From contig NZ_QNUF01000024.1 in the NCBI RefSeq assembly GCF_003385455.1, forward strand, positions 21,892 through 85,891: a stretch of DNA of 64,000 bases. Direction: 5' to 3'. Positions 33,527 through 41,838 of the stretch are shown piece after piece. The position numbers were made by a program, and so were the translations under genes. Each line of letters begins with the position of its first letter. Position 1 is the stretch's first letter. The notes beneath the pieces are model-generated. The model was not told where the DNA came from and did not search any database. It saw only the letters and a program-made list of their open reading frames with translations. The stretch comes from Chryseobacterium rhizosphaerae. GTDB taxonomy: Bacteria > Bacteroidota > Bacteroidia > Flavobacteriales > Weeksellaceae.

Positions 33527-34564
33527 ATGAAAGAATTAGATTTAATCCTCAAAAATATTAAAAATAAAGAAGTTTTACCTATTTATTTTTTCCACGGAGA
33601 AGAAGCCTACTTTATTGATGTTGCTGTAAAAGCCCTTGAGCACAACTTTTTGGAGGAAGATGAAAAAGCTTTCAACCAAACGGTTACTTATGGAAAAGAT
33701 ACTTCTTACCAGGAGGTTCTTTCCTTGGCTAGGCAGTTTCCGATGATGGGAGATAAACAGGTGATCATCGTTAAAGAAGCTCAGGATCTGAAATTAAATG
33801 AAGATGAAAACAGAATTCTGGAATCATATGTTGAAAATCCGATACCTTCTACCGTATTGGTTTTCGCTCATAAACATAAGAAACTGGACAGCCGGAAAAA
33901 AGCGGCTAAAGCTTTAGATAAAGCCAATGCTCTTTTCCTCAGTGAATCGGTAAAGGAAAATAATCTTCCGAAATGGATTGCAGATGAGTGTACAAAACTT
34001 AAAATAAAAACAGCTCCCAATATCTCGCATCTTCTGGCTGAATATCTGGGAAATGATCTTTCGAGAATTGCCAACGAGCTGAATAAATTAAAGATCATCC
34101 TTAAAGAAGGGGAAGTACTGGACGGGACAATTGTTGAAAATCATATTGGAATCAGTAAAGAATACAATGTTTTTGAACTTCAGAAGGCGTTAGGAACAAA
34201 AAATGCCAATGCAGCCTTTAAAATTGCCCATTTTATGGGGAAGAATCCCAAGAATAACCCTTTCGTAATGCTGCTTGCAAGCCTTTATAATTATTTTTCT
34301 AACGTTATTATCTATCAGACCATGGCTGGACAGCCTCCGCAAACTATTGCTTCACAAATGGGGGTAAACCCGTATTTTGTTAAAGATTATGCGGAGAGTG
34401 CCAGGTTATATCCTTTAAAACATGCCACAAGAGTAATCTCTATTTTACGAGAGTTTGATATGAAAGGAAAAGGTCTTGGTGCCGTGAATATGGGAGAAGC
34501 AGAACTCATTAAGGAACTGGTGTATAAGATCATTAATGTAGATAAAATTAAGATGAAAGTCTAA
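33527..34564 (+). CDS. holA: DNA polymerase III, delta subunit
   Basis: A 345-residue clamp-loader subunit that opens the beta sliding clamp. N-terminal ILPIYFFHGEEAYFIDVAVKAL-type strand-loop, the mid-protein VLVFAHKHKKLDSRKKAAKAL and the C-terminal helical domain KDYAESARLYPLKHATRVISILREFDMKGKG are typical of HolA. Divergent from the HsdR-N-like gene with seven bases between the coding starts, so their promoters must overlap coding sequence of the partner. Confidence 0.9.
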   Translation: MKELDLILKNIKNKEVLPIYFFHGEEAYFIDVAVKALEHNFLEEDEKAFNQTVTYGKDTSYQEVLSLARQFPMMGDKQVIIVKEAQDLKLNEDENRILESYVENPIPSTVLVFAHKHKKLDSRKKAAKALDKANALFLSESVKENNLPKWIADECTKLKIKTAPNISHLLAEYLGNDLSRIANELNKLKIILKEGEVLDGTIVENHIGISKEYNVFELQKALGTKNANAAFKIAHFMGKNPKNNPFVMLLASLYNYFSNVIIYQTMAGQPPQTIASQMGVNPYFVKDYAESARLYPLKHATRVISILREFDMKGKGLGAVNMGEAELIKELVYKIINVDKIKMKV

Positions 34565-34628
34565 GTTTTAAGAAGTAGGGATATTGGGATGCTACAGGGT
34601 ATTTTTTGATTTTAAAATGTATGAATCG

Positions 34629-35519
34629 ATGAGGAAATTTATTTTTTTGGCTCTATTACCTGTATTTTTCCTGAGCTGTGCAGCAAAGAAGGCTGAAAGC
34701 CAACTCGTAAAGGGAGACCACTATGAATTAAAAAAATCAGACAATCAAAAAGCTGTTCTGGTTTTATTTCCTTGTTTTCCCTGTGATATTGAGCATACAA
34801 AGACTGAAGCAGGCTTCCTGAAAAATATAGAACAAGAAGGAATTACAACATTACTTTTAGACTATAATCAAAGACTCTTTTTAACGGACGCCGAAAAGGA
34901 AGAATACTCAAAAACTTTACTTTCTATATTGGATCAACATGACGTTGATAAGAATAATGTTTTTATCGGGGGCTTTTCCAGTGGGGGGAATGTCGCATTT
35001 TTACTCTCCAGTTATTTAATAAAAAGTAATAATTCTGTTCAGCCCAAAGGCATGTTCTTAATAGATTCTCCTATTGATCTGGAAAAGCTGTATGATAATG
35101 CCCAAAAGGATGTTTCAGCTAATATAGATGCTGATGCAGTAGAAGAAGGGAAATTTCTGATGGCACTTTTTGAAAAAGAACTGGGTAAACCATCTGAAAA
35201 TCAGGAAAAATATAAAATAGCTTCACCTTATCTGATGTCCTCTCCTTCAATTGAAAATATTCAATATGTAAAAGGGATTAAAACAAGGTTCTACTGTGAA
35301 CCGGACCTGGAATGGCAACAGCAAAACAAAGGCAGAAAATGGGAAAACCTTAATGCTTTTGCCCTGAAAAAAGCTAATGAGTCTTTACTCAATCTGGGAA
35401 GTGAAAAGTCAGAATATATAGAAACCAAAAACCGAGGAATAAGAGCTAACGGAAAAAAACATCCTCATTCCTGGAATCTTGTGGAACGTGGAGAGCTGGT
35501 GAGATGGATGATGCCGTGA
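34629..35519 (+). CDS. Lipoprotein alpha/beta-hydrolase
   Basis: A 296-residue lipoprotein: signal MRKFIFLALLPVFFLSCAAKK with lipobox cysteine at residue 17. The mature part has a hydrolase fold: AVLVLFPCFPCDIEHTKTE, the elbow IGGFSSGGNVAF (GFSSG) and a late WNLVERGELVRWM region with a His in KKHPHSW that could complete the triad. Substrate unknown. In-frame ATGs at 34584 and 34617 would place residues ahead of the signal; 34629 is preferred. Confidence 0.75.
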   Translation: MRKFIFLALLPVFFLSCAAKKAESQLVKGDHYELKKSDNQKAVLVLFPCFPCDIEHTKTEAGFLKNIEQEGITTLLLDYNQRLFLTDAEKEEYSKTLLSILDQHDVDKNNVFIGGFSSGGNVAFLLSSYLIKSNNSVQPKGMFLIDSPIDLEKLYDNAQKDVSANIDADAVEEGKFLMALFEKELGKPSENQEKYKIASPYLMSSPSIENIQYVKGIKTRFYCEPDLEWQQQNKGRKWENLNAFALKKANESLLNLGSEKSEYIETKNRGIRANGKKHPHSWNLVERGELVRWMMP

Positions 35520-35612
35520 GTTGGAAATAGAAAGTTGAAAAATAGAGAATGGAATCCAAATGATATTTTTCAATAAAAATAGGTACCGGACATTCTGTAT
35601 TTTAATTTTGCA

Positions 35613-35640
35613 CTATCAACTATCAACTATCAACTATCAA
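35613..35640. repeat. Four tandem copies of CTATCAA
   Basis: A heptanucleotide microsatellite upstream of trxB, about 115 bases before its start. Copy number may vary between strains. Confidence 0.8.
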
Positions 35641-35755
35641 TTGACAGTCGATATATCTGTTATTGACAAGTATCATTAAAATAACTTTAAAAAGACCATA
35701 AAAATTCCGAAATTAGCAGTCTTAATTTAATTAAATCTTTTCGAACAAGTAAATT

Positions 35756-36697
35756 ATGGAGCAAAACATTTTAGATTGTGTGATCGTTGGATCTGGGCCT
35801 TCTGGCTTCACCGCTGCTATATATGCAGCAAGAGCAGACTTGAAACCTGAATTGTATACAGGTTTGGAGCCGGGCGGACAATTAACAACCACTACAGAAG
35901 TTGATAACTTTCCAGGGTATCCAGCCGGGATTACAGGTCCTGAAATGATGATGGATCTGCAAAAACAGGCAGAAAGATTTGATACCAAAGTTCATTATGA
36001 AATGATCACTAAGGCCGAGTTTTCTAAGGAAGTAGGCGGTGTTCACAAATTATATGCAGGAAACAAAGAAATTCTTGCCAAAACAGTAATCATCTCTACA
36101 GGAGCTACCGCAAAATATTTAGGTCTTGATGACGAGAAAAAATATGCAGGAGGTGGAGTTTCCGCTTGTGCCACATGTGACGGATTCTTCTACAGAGGAA
36201 AAGACGTTGTAGTAGTAGGAGCAGGAGATACAGCAGCTGAAGAAGCGACTTACCTTGCCAAATTATGTAAAAAGGTAACTTTATTGGTGAGAAAAGATGT
36301 TTTCAGAGCTTCAAAAGCGATGGTTCACAGAGTAGAGAACACTCCGAATATCGAAGTGAAGTTCCACCATGAGTTAATCGGGATTGAAGGAGAAAACAGT
36401 TTGGTAGAAAGAGCTGTAATCATTAATAACCAGACTCAGGAAACTTCTAAAGTTGAGGTTGAAGGAATCTTCATCGCGATTGGTCACAAACCGAATACAG
36501 ATATCTTTGTAGGCCAGATAGATCTTGATGAAAACGGATATATTGTTACTGAAAAAGGTTCTTCAAGAACGAATCTTCCAGGAGTATTTGCTGCAGGAGA
36601 TGTTCAGGACCATATCTACAGACAGGCTATTACCGCTGCAGGAAGTGGATGTATGTCTGCAATGGATGCAGAGAAATATCTAGCTGAGTTACATTAA
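35756..36697 (+). CDS. trxB: Thioredoxin reductase
   Basis: A 313-residue FAD/NADPH enzyme that keeps thioredoxin reduced. It has the FAD motif VIVGSGPSGFTAAIYAAR, the redox-active CATC in SACATCDGFF near residue 140, the NADPH motif VVVGAGDTAAEEATYLAKL and the closing FAD segment GVFAAGDVQDHIYRQAITAAGSG. Length and motifs are all standard. Monocistronic, with a terminator starting 22 bases after the stop. Thioredoxin would also be the electron donor for the arsenate reductase encoded at 44 kb. Confidence 0.96.
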   Translation: MEQNILDCVIVGSGPSGFTAAIYAARADLKPELYTGLEPGGQLTTTTEVDNFPGYPAGITGPEMMMDLQKQAERFDTKVHYEMITKAEFSKEVGGVHKLYAGNKEILAKTVIISTGATAKYLGLDDEKKYAGGGVSACATCDGFFYRGKDVVVVGAGDTAAEEATYLAKLCKKVTLLVRKDVFRASKAMVHRVENTPNIEVKFHHELIGIEGENSLVERAVIINNQTQETSKVEVEGIFIAIGHKPNTDIFVGQIDLDENGYIVTEKGSSRTNLPGVFAAGDVQDHIYRQAITAAGSGCMSAMDAEKYLAELH

Positions 36698-36719
36698 TAG
36701 TATTCAGTTTATAAAATAC

Positions 36720-36746
36720 AAAGCGTACCGTCAGGTGCGCTTTTTT
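36720..36746 (+). terminator. trxB terminator (copy 1)
   Basis: AAAGCGTACC pairs with GGTGCGCTTT (one G-U pair) around GTCA and is followed by a T-run. A second copy with its flanks occurs at 37062. Confidence 0.88.
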
Positions 36747-36747
36747 A

Positions 36748-36891
36748 TTTATATATGGATTTTTCAATATAGAAAGTGTAAAATAATACAGTGTTTATAT
36801 TGTTTGTTGGAATATCGCAAAGGCGCAAGGTTTTTAATTTTTATGTACGATTTAAGGCGCAATAAAATCAGAGATTTTCAGCAAGTGATTG
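36748..36891. repeat. 144-bp tandem repeat, unit 1
   Basis: Starts TTTATATATGGATTTTTCAA and contains TCGCAAAGGCGCAAGG and CGATTTAAGGCGCAA. Nearly identical to the next unit. Short ORFs through it are by-products of the repeat. Confidence 0.9.
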
Positions 36892-37035
36892 TTTATATAT
36901 GGATTTTTCAATGTAGAAAGTGTAAAATAATACAATGTTTATATTGTTTGTTGGAATATCGCAAAGGCGCAAGGTTTTTACTTTTTATGTACGATTTAAG
37001 GCGCAAGAAAATCAGAGATTTTCAGCAAGTGATCG
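36892..37035. repeat. 144-bp tandem repeat, unit 2
   Basis: Same length as unit 1 and head-to-tail with it, differing at only a handful of positions. It is followed by a second copy of the trxB terminator region. Confidence 0.9.
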
Positions 37036-37061
37036 TTTATGTTATTTAGTTTATAAAATAC

Positions 37062-37088
37062 AAAGCGTACCATCAGGTGCGCTTTTTT
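37062..37088 (+). terminator. Duplicated trxB-type terminator (copy 2)
   Basis: Repeats the trxB terminator (AAAGCGTACC-ATCA-GGTGCGCTTT plus T-run), preceded by the same TTTATAAAATAC flank. It now stands between repeat units 2 and 3, showing that the duplication included the terminator. Confidence 0.85.
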
Positions 37089-37089
37089 G

Positions 37090-37234
37090 TTTATATATGG
37101 ATTTTTTCAATATAGAAAGTGTAAAATAATACAGTGTTTATATTGTTTGTTGGAATATCGCAAAGGTGCAAAGTTTTTAATTTTTATGTACGATTTAAGA
37201 CGCAGGAAAATCAGAGATTTACGTAAGGATATAG
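37090..37234. repeat. 144-bp repeat, unit 3 (diverged end)
   Basis: About 145 bases, with one extra T in the early T-run; it departs from units 1 and 2 in the last 20 bases (ACGTAAGGATATAGC). A complementary edge, CTTTGCGCCTTTATGC, lies at 37262-37277 and may close the original element. Confidence 0.85.
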
Positions 37235-37418
37235 CATTATCAATTGTAGCTGAGATACAATCTTTGCGCCTTTATGCATCCTAATAATCACTTTGTAATT
37301 AATATCAAAAAATCAATTGAATAATGAAATAGGTAATAAAAACATTGATATATTTGTGAAATTGCAAAACGACCTGAGTTTGCATTCTATTGAATAGTAC
37401 TTAACAAAACGAATAAAA

Positions 37419-37796
37419 ATGAAAAGAGTAACAGCCATCGGAGGAATCTTCTTTAAATGTAAAGAACCGGAACAAGTAAACGAATGGTATAAGACCCATC
37501 TGGGATTGGAAACGAGCCCTTACGGAACCAAATTCGACTGGAAAGAAGTGGATTCGGATAAAAAAGGGTATACGCTATGGAGCCCTTTTAAAGAGTCTAC
37601 CCAATATTTTGAGCCTTCAACAAAAGAATTTATGATCAATTATCATGTGGAAAATATTGAAGCATTGGTAGAAGAGCTGAAAAAAGAAGGGGTAACTGTT
37701 CTGGATGAGGTGGCCACCTATGAATATGGAAAATTTGTACACATCCTGGATCCTGAAGGAAATAAAATTGAATTGTTCGAACCGGCAGGGGAGTAG
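37419..37796 (+). CDS. VOC family (glyoxalase-like) protein
   Basis: A 125-residue vicinal-oxygen-chelate protein with two beta-alpha-beta modules: ITAIGGIFFKCKEPEQVNEWYKTHLGLE-type start and FVHILDPEGNKIELFEPAG end, where the final Glu is the usual metal ligand. Members include glyoxalase I, dioxygenases and resistance proteins; this small form has no assignable substrate. Stands alone after the repeat cluster. Confidence 0.85.
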   Translation: MKRVTAIGGIFFKCKEPEQVNEWYKTHLGLETSPYGTKFDWKEVDSDKKGYTLWSPFKESTQYFEPSTKEFMINYHVENIEALVEELKKEGVTVLDEVATYEYGKFVHILDPEGNKIELFEPAGE

Positions 37797-37897
37797 CCTT
37801 TTCTGATTTATCATTCCGTAGGAATCCCGTTTGATTGATTAGGATTTTGAGATTGATGCTGTTTTATTGGCAAATTACATATTAAAAGGGTGATGAT

Positions 37898-37951
37898 TCC
37901 CCTCCTCTGGAGGGGTGGCGAAAATTCTAGGAATTTTTGACGGGGTGGTTT
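37898..37951. repeat. Dispersed repeat, copy 2
   Basis: Contains CCCCTCCTCTGGAGGGG, a small hairpin, then AATTTTTGACGGGGTGG. Its reverse complement is present at 32947-33006. Confidence 0.7.
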
Positions 37952-38072
37952 TACCTGATCTGATACAGCTTCTTTTATTTTTATATTCTAAATAGGTTTG
38001 TTGAATAGAAAGCCATTACGTATATTGGGTTGTTAGGTGAAATTTCACGAAAAAAATCGTTGTAGAAAGATA

Positions 38073-38425
38073 ATGCAGGAAATCTTTAAAACATTCAGAC
38101 CAACAAGTTCTATTGTCAGAAAATATGTTGATTATTATTATCTGGATATTAAAATGGACAATATCAGTAATGAGTTTAAATGTTTTCCGCACTTCAATAA
38201 TGTAATCTCTCTTTACCAATCCCATATCCGATTAGAAAGCGGAGAGATGGTTTATGATGAAACGGCAAAACCATTTCAGATTTTTACGCCCATCCGGGAC
38301 AAAGTTCTTCATGTAAAACAATCCGGGAAAGTATATAGAGTTGTAATTGTATTCCAGCCTTAGGTTTGGATCAATAATATTGATGTGAAAGTATAAAGTC
38401 TGATTGATCTTCTGCAACATAAAAA
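38073..38425 (+). pseudogene. AraC-family regulator fragment (N-terminal domain only)
   Basis: The open part gives 96 residues (MQEIFKTFRPTSSIVRKYVDYYYLD ... VVIVFQP) matching the N-terminal ligand/dimer domain of flavobacterial AraC-type regulators. Beyond the TAG the same frame still reads recognisably (VWINNIDVKV, SLIDLLQH) before a TAA, then the helix-turn-helix domain is missing and a terminator follows. So it is a truncated, decaying gene rather than a real small protein. Confidence 0.6.
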
Positions 38426-38450
38426 AACGGCTTCTCAAAGAAGCCGTTTT
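38424..38450. terminator. Bidirectional terminator
   Basis: AAAACGGCTTCT and AGAAGCCGTTTT are exact complements around CAA, with an A-run before and T-run after; it ends the minus-strand protease gene and the AraC fragment. Confidence 0.88.
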
Positions 38451-38474
38451 CGCTTATTTATATGCGAAAAGTAA

Positions 38475-39329
38475 TTAGTCTAAAATATAGATCTTCTTTT
38501 CTTTAAGATTAAAACCCAGCTTTTTGCCCAGCCAGTTGATACTTGTTTTACCTTCGTAAATCAATCCTTCCACAAAAAGCACATTAGGCTTATCCACCTT
38601 TACAAATGAATTGGAAACAGCATCTACACTTCCTTTGTAAAACTTATTGATGATTGCAGGATCAAATTCGCTCTTCTTTTCAATTAGCTGCAGACTTTCT
38701 TTTTTTATGCCTAAAGTCCCCATCAAACGATCGCTCAGCCAAAATGAATCATTACCGGCTCCGGAGTCTAAAAGAACATTGATCCGATATGTATTGTTCA
38801 AAAGTACATAGGTGCTAATGTCCAGTGACTGATCAGCATTGGTAGAAAGCTGGATATCCAATACTTTATTACCGCTTAATTTTTCCTTCGGGAATATAAG
38901 CTCTTTGTTTGTAAAATCTATAATGAATTCCGTATCATAAAACATGGGCAGAGAAAGTAAACCGTCAATTCCCTTTATTTCCATGTCATGAGTGGCATAC
39001 CAGGTATCTTTAAATTTTTTACCGTTAACAATAACCTCTTTTGATTTGAATAGTGGGACTGTCATTTTTTCACCCGTAGCGCGAAAAGCTGTTAAGAAAT
39101 TATAAGACTCTTTTGGGGCTAAGTTTTTGGAAAAGTTTCCCAAAAACAGATTAATTCCTCCTCCGGTATCAAAAATGAAATTTCCTTTCTTACCTTCCAC
39201 TTCAGCCTGTACAAGAAGATGTCCGGAAGGTAATATGTTGAGAGGCGTTTTTTGTGCTAAGATAACAGATGAGTATAGAAATACGGATGCGGTAAGAACC
39301 GATTTTTTAATAAATGATTGATTAAACAT
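38475..39329 (-). CDS. Exported retropepsin-like aspartyl protease
   Basis: A 284-residue exported protein (signal about residues 10-25, VLTASVFLYSSVILAQ). Two active-site motifs are present: NFIFDTGGGINLFL near residue 52 and VLLDSGAGNDSFWL near residue 190, so a single chain could form the two-lobed active site. Substrate unknown. It contrasts with the equally long relative at 24.5 kb, where both aspartates are gone. The ATG start lies just before the hydrophobic signal. Confidence 0.82.
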   Translation of the reverse strand: MFNQSFIKKSVLTASVFLYSSVILAQKTPLNILPSGHLLVQAEVEGKKGNFIFDTGGGINLFLGNFSKNLAPKESYNFLTAFRATGEKMTVPLFKSKEVIVNGKKFKDTWYATHDMEIKGIDGLLSLPMFYDTEFIIDFTNKELIFPKEKLSGNKVLDIQLSTNADQSLDISTYVLLNNTYRINVLLDSGAGNDSFWLSDRLMGTLGIKKESLQLIEKKSEFDPAIINKFYKGSVDAVSNSFVKVDKPNVLFVEGLIYEGKTSINWLGKKLGFNLKEKKIYILD

Positions 39330-39595
39330 CTGAAAATAGGGTTATTGTTTTTTAGTTCTGATTTCATAAATATATGAATTCTGCAAATATAATATATTCT
39401 TCCAGCAAAGCTATAATAAACCCATAAGTACATTTTTAGTTCTGTGTACTGAATTTTCAAGGACTCGGGAGCGGTAATCAGACTGCTGACTTCCTGTTTT
39501 TATCCACCTGCCAAAATAATGATGATAAAGAGTAAAAATACTTCCTACGTAAAGTAAAATACCTAGATTTGGCTTTCAAACTTTAAAATATAACT

Positions 39596-39808
39596 ATGGA
39601 CAAAAAGATTATAAAAATTACCCACGTCACAGGGACGTATATTATTAAGATTGCCGAAGGAAGACTTAATGAAATGAAAGCCCAGCTGGATAAATGCCTA
39701 AATGATGAACAGGCAGCAATTGTCGTAAAGGGGGAAGATGGAGATCAGTTTGTATATCCGTCGGATTTTATCAAGAATAGTTTCATCGCCATCGTAGACC
39801 GTGAATAG
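39596..39808 (+). CDS. Small hypothetical protein (70 aa)
   Basis: A 70-residue cytosolic protein beginning MDKKIIKITHVTGTYIIKIA; alternating beta strands and one helix (EGRLNEMKAQLDKCLND). No motif recognised. Codon use resembles the neighbours and its ATG has an AT-rich leader, so it is probably a real gene of this genus. Confidence 0.6.
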   Translation: MDKKIIKITHVTGTYIIKIAEGRLNEMKAQLDKCLNDEQAAIVVKGEDGDQFVYPSDFIKNSFIAIVDRE

Positions 39809-39970
39809 GGTGGGGCACTCTATACAAAATAAGGTCTGAAAATCGTTTTAAAGGCTATGTTTTTAGTGGTAGAATGTAAGGAACGGGAATTTATAGATAC
39901 AGGGAGTGAAAATAATTCACCTGATTTTAAGCTTCTTATTCATTTTTGCTATAATTTGTGCAGTAAAAGT

Positions 39971-40001
39971 TTTGCAGAAATTAAAAATCGTTCTATATTT
40001 G
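39971..40001 (+). promoter_or_regulatory. Promoter of tRNA-Ser copy 1
   Basis: TTTG at 39971-39974 and TATATTTG at 39994-40001 are 19 bases apart, an exact Bacteroidota promoter. The mature tRNA begins 35 bases later. The -7 box and leader recur in front of the second tRNA-Ser. Confidence 0.8.
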
Positions 40002-40035
40002 CACCACTGAAAACAACGGTATAGCCGGGGTTTAA

Positions 40036-40120
40036 GGAGAGATGGCAGAGTGGTCGATTGCGATAGTCTTGAAAACTATTGACTGTAACAGGTCCGGGGG
40101 TTCGAATCCCTCTCTCTCCG
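40036..40120 (+). tRNA. tRNA-Ser(UGA), copy 1
   Basis: An 85-nt cloverleaf with long variable arm. Acceptor stem GGAGAGA / TCTCTCC with discriminator G, anticodon loop CTTGAAA with anticodon TGA at 40070-40072, and T-loop GGTTCGAATCC. CCA is not encoded. The second copy at 50616 differs by paired changes in the acceptor and anticodon stems. Confidence 0.97.
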
Positions 40121-40123
40121 CAG

Positions 40124-40157
40124 AAAAAGGGTTAAATCTATTGATTTAACCCTTTTT
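40124..40157 (+). terminator. Terminator after tRNA-Ser copy 1
   Basis: AAAAAGGGTTAAATC and GATTTAACCCTTTTT are exact complements around a four-base loop, followed by further T. Confidence 0.9.
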
Positions 40158-40219
40158 TATTTTAAGCACTTCATGATCAGTTGGGATCAGGCTTGAAAGC
40201 AGAGTACTTGTATAAAATA

Positions 40220-40400
40220 CTACGCTTTATGCTAAAGTCATTACCAAAGAAATTAATCCGGTAGCTTCATCCGTATTGTATGGAGACCTGTTTTCGATGC
40301 AGCGATCACATATATTCTGTTTATTGTAGAGAACGGAAATGGATAGGCTTCTTGAAAATATCAACATTATAGACCCTGGAGCCCATTTTTAAGACAATAA
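40220..40400 (+). pseudogene. Remnant of a DMT/EamA-type permease C-terminus
   Basis: This gene-free gap reads ITKEINPVASSVLYGD in one frame, then, after a shift, PVFDAAITYILF in another and ENGNG after a second shift. Together they resemble the 'SVLYGLEPVFAAITAYILFGE' region of drug/metabolite transporters. Several frameshifts and stops show it is dead. The assignment is by eye and modest. Confidence 0.35.
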
Positions 40401-40454
40401 TATAAGGTTTTAGCTTTTCCATAAGAAAAACAGAGGCAAATCCAATCTAATTTT

Positions 40455-40462
40455 TATATTTG
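40455..40462 (+). promoter_or_regulatory. Candidate -7 box of the membrane AraC gene
   Basis: TATATTTG matches TAnnTTTG, about 78 bases before the ATG at 40540; the upstream box is not clear. Confidence 0.45.
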
Positions 40463-40539
40463 CAGGGGACAGTTTGAATCTCAAAACACTGTTTCAATCG
40501 CTAAAAAACTAAAAAAACTGAAAACCAAAAGAATAAAGA

Positions 40540-41699
40540 ATGGGTAAGATTGACTTGTTAATTGTTGTGACTGTAATCTCTTTGTTTATTTCATTATTTC
40601 TTGTATTCTTTTTGCTCACCGTTAAAACAAAATATAAAATAAGCAATGTTCTGTTTGCTGCTTTTCTTCTCATCACTGCAATAGATAGTTGTGAACCTTT
40701 GTTTAATCTAACCGTTGATAGTCCTTCCAACCTGGGAATGCTAAGAAATACATTTGCTTTCTTACAAATTCCTGTTTTTTATCTGTATGTATTATCTGTC
40801 TGTTATTCCGATTTTAAGCTTACATTCAAGTATATACTACATGTGCTTCCCTATTTAATTGTCAATTTAGTTTTACTGCCTCGGTTTTATGCGGTTGATA
40901 GTGCTTCTAAAATTGATTTTCTTGTGAATCGTCAGCATATGATAGAGCTGCAGTTTACCCATATTCTTTTTCACCTTCAGATTGTTGTCTATCTTATTGC
41001 TGTTTTTAGGATATTAAGAAAAACAAAAAAACTATATCTTGAAAATTATGCAGGTGCCAGCATCAATTCGTATAATTGGTTGTTTCAGTTTACAAGCGTA
41101 CTGACTTTTCTATATTTGTTTGTCTTTTTAAAAAATATTTTTAAATTTTCCGACTATCCCTATATTTCTGAATGGATAAAAATTGGTATTATGGTACTGG
41201 TATTGTTTATCGTTTGCTGGTATTTATTTAAAGCATTGAACAATCCCGGTTTATTTAGAAATGTTGATTCGAAATTAAAACTTGTTTCTGATATTATTTC
41301 AGAAGAAAAAAAGAATGAGTCACCAACTGAAAACGAAGAGACGTTAAGCTCAGAGATTATAAAATTAAAGAAATATATGATCGAGGAAAAACCCTTTCTT
41401 AATCCTTCGCTGACGATTCAGGATATTTCTAAAGATATTGAAATTCCTACCCGGGAATTATCCGTACTAATTAACCATCAATTAGGGCAACATTTTTATG
41501 ATTTTGTAAATACGTATCGTATCGTATAGAGAATGCTATGGATATTTTAAAAGATACTACAAAAACGAAGGTAACTATTCTTGAAATCCTGTATGAAGTG
41601 GGTTTTAATTCAAAATCTTCTTTTAATACTGCCTTTAAAAAACATACGGGTACTACTCCAACTTATTATCGTAAAAATCTGCAAGTCAGTATTTTGTAA
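40540..41699 (+). pseudogene. Membrane-anchored AraC-type regulator, frameshifted
   Basis: The N-terminal 240 residues hold about seven membrane helices (first: LLIVVTVISLFISLFLVFF), followed by a linker and an AraC helix-turn-helix domain beginning near residue 300 (FLNPSLTIQDISKDIEIPTRELSVLINHQLGQ). The frame ends at 41529 with TYRIV, but shifting frame restores the usual continuation IENAMDILKD ... EVGFNSKSSFNTAFKKHTG to a stop at 41699. Three CGTAT copies at 41513-41527 mark the break: removing one restores a continuous frame. It lies ahead of a serine hydrolase gene it may have controlled. Confidence 0.8.
41513..41527. repeat. Three tandem CGTAT units causing the frameshift
   Basis: Pentanucleotide repeat inside the AraC helix-turn-helix. 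Two copies would read T-Y-R-I-E-N in frame with the downstream domain; the third adds five bases and brings in a TAG. Confidence 0.85.
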
Positions 41700-41838
41700 T
41701 TATTCGTACTCTTTTTTGTAAAGATTCGTACTTATTTTTCTACACAAATGTGATCGAATACTTTTACTCGGTCGCCTAATTTTGATTTCTCCCACATCTT
41801 TGTATTGAAATAATTTTTTAATATAAAATAACGATACA

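Noticed and set aside
36748..37234. CRISPR array
   Set aside because: Units of 144 bp in direct tandem without unique spacers, and no cas genes anywhere in the window.
36735..37284. Three overlapping ORFs with FFIYIWIFQYRKCKIIQCLY-type repeats
   Set aside because: They arise because the 144-bp repeats are multiples of three bases long; no start signals or known domains.
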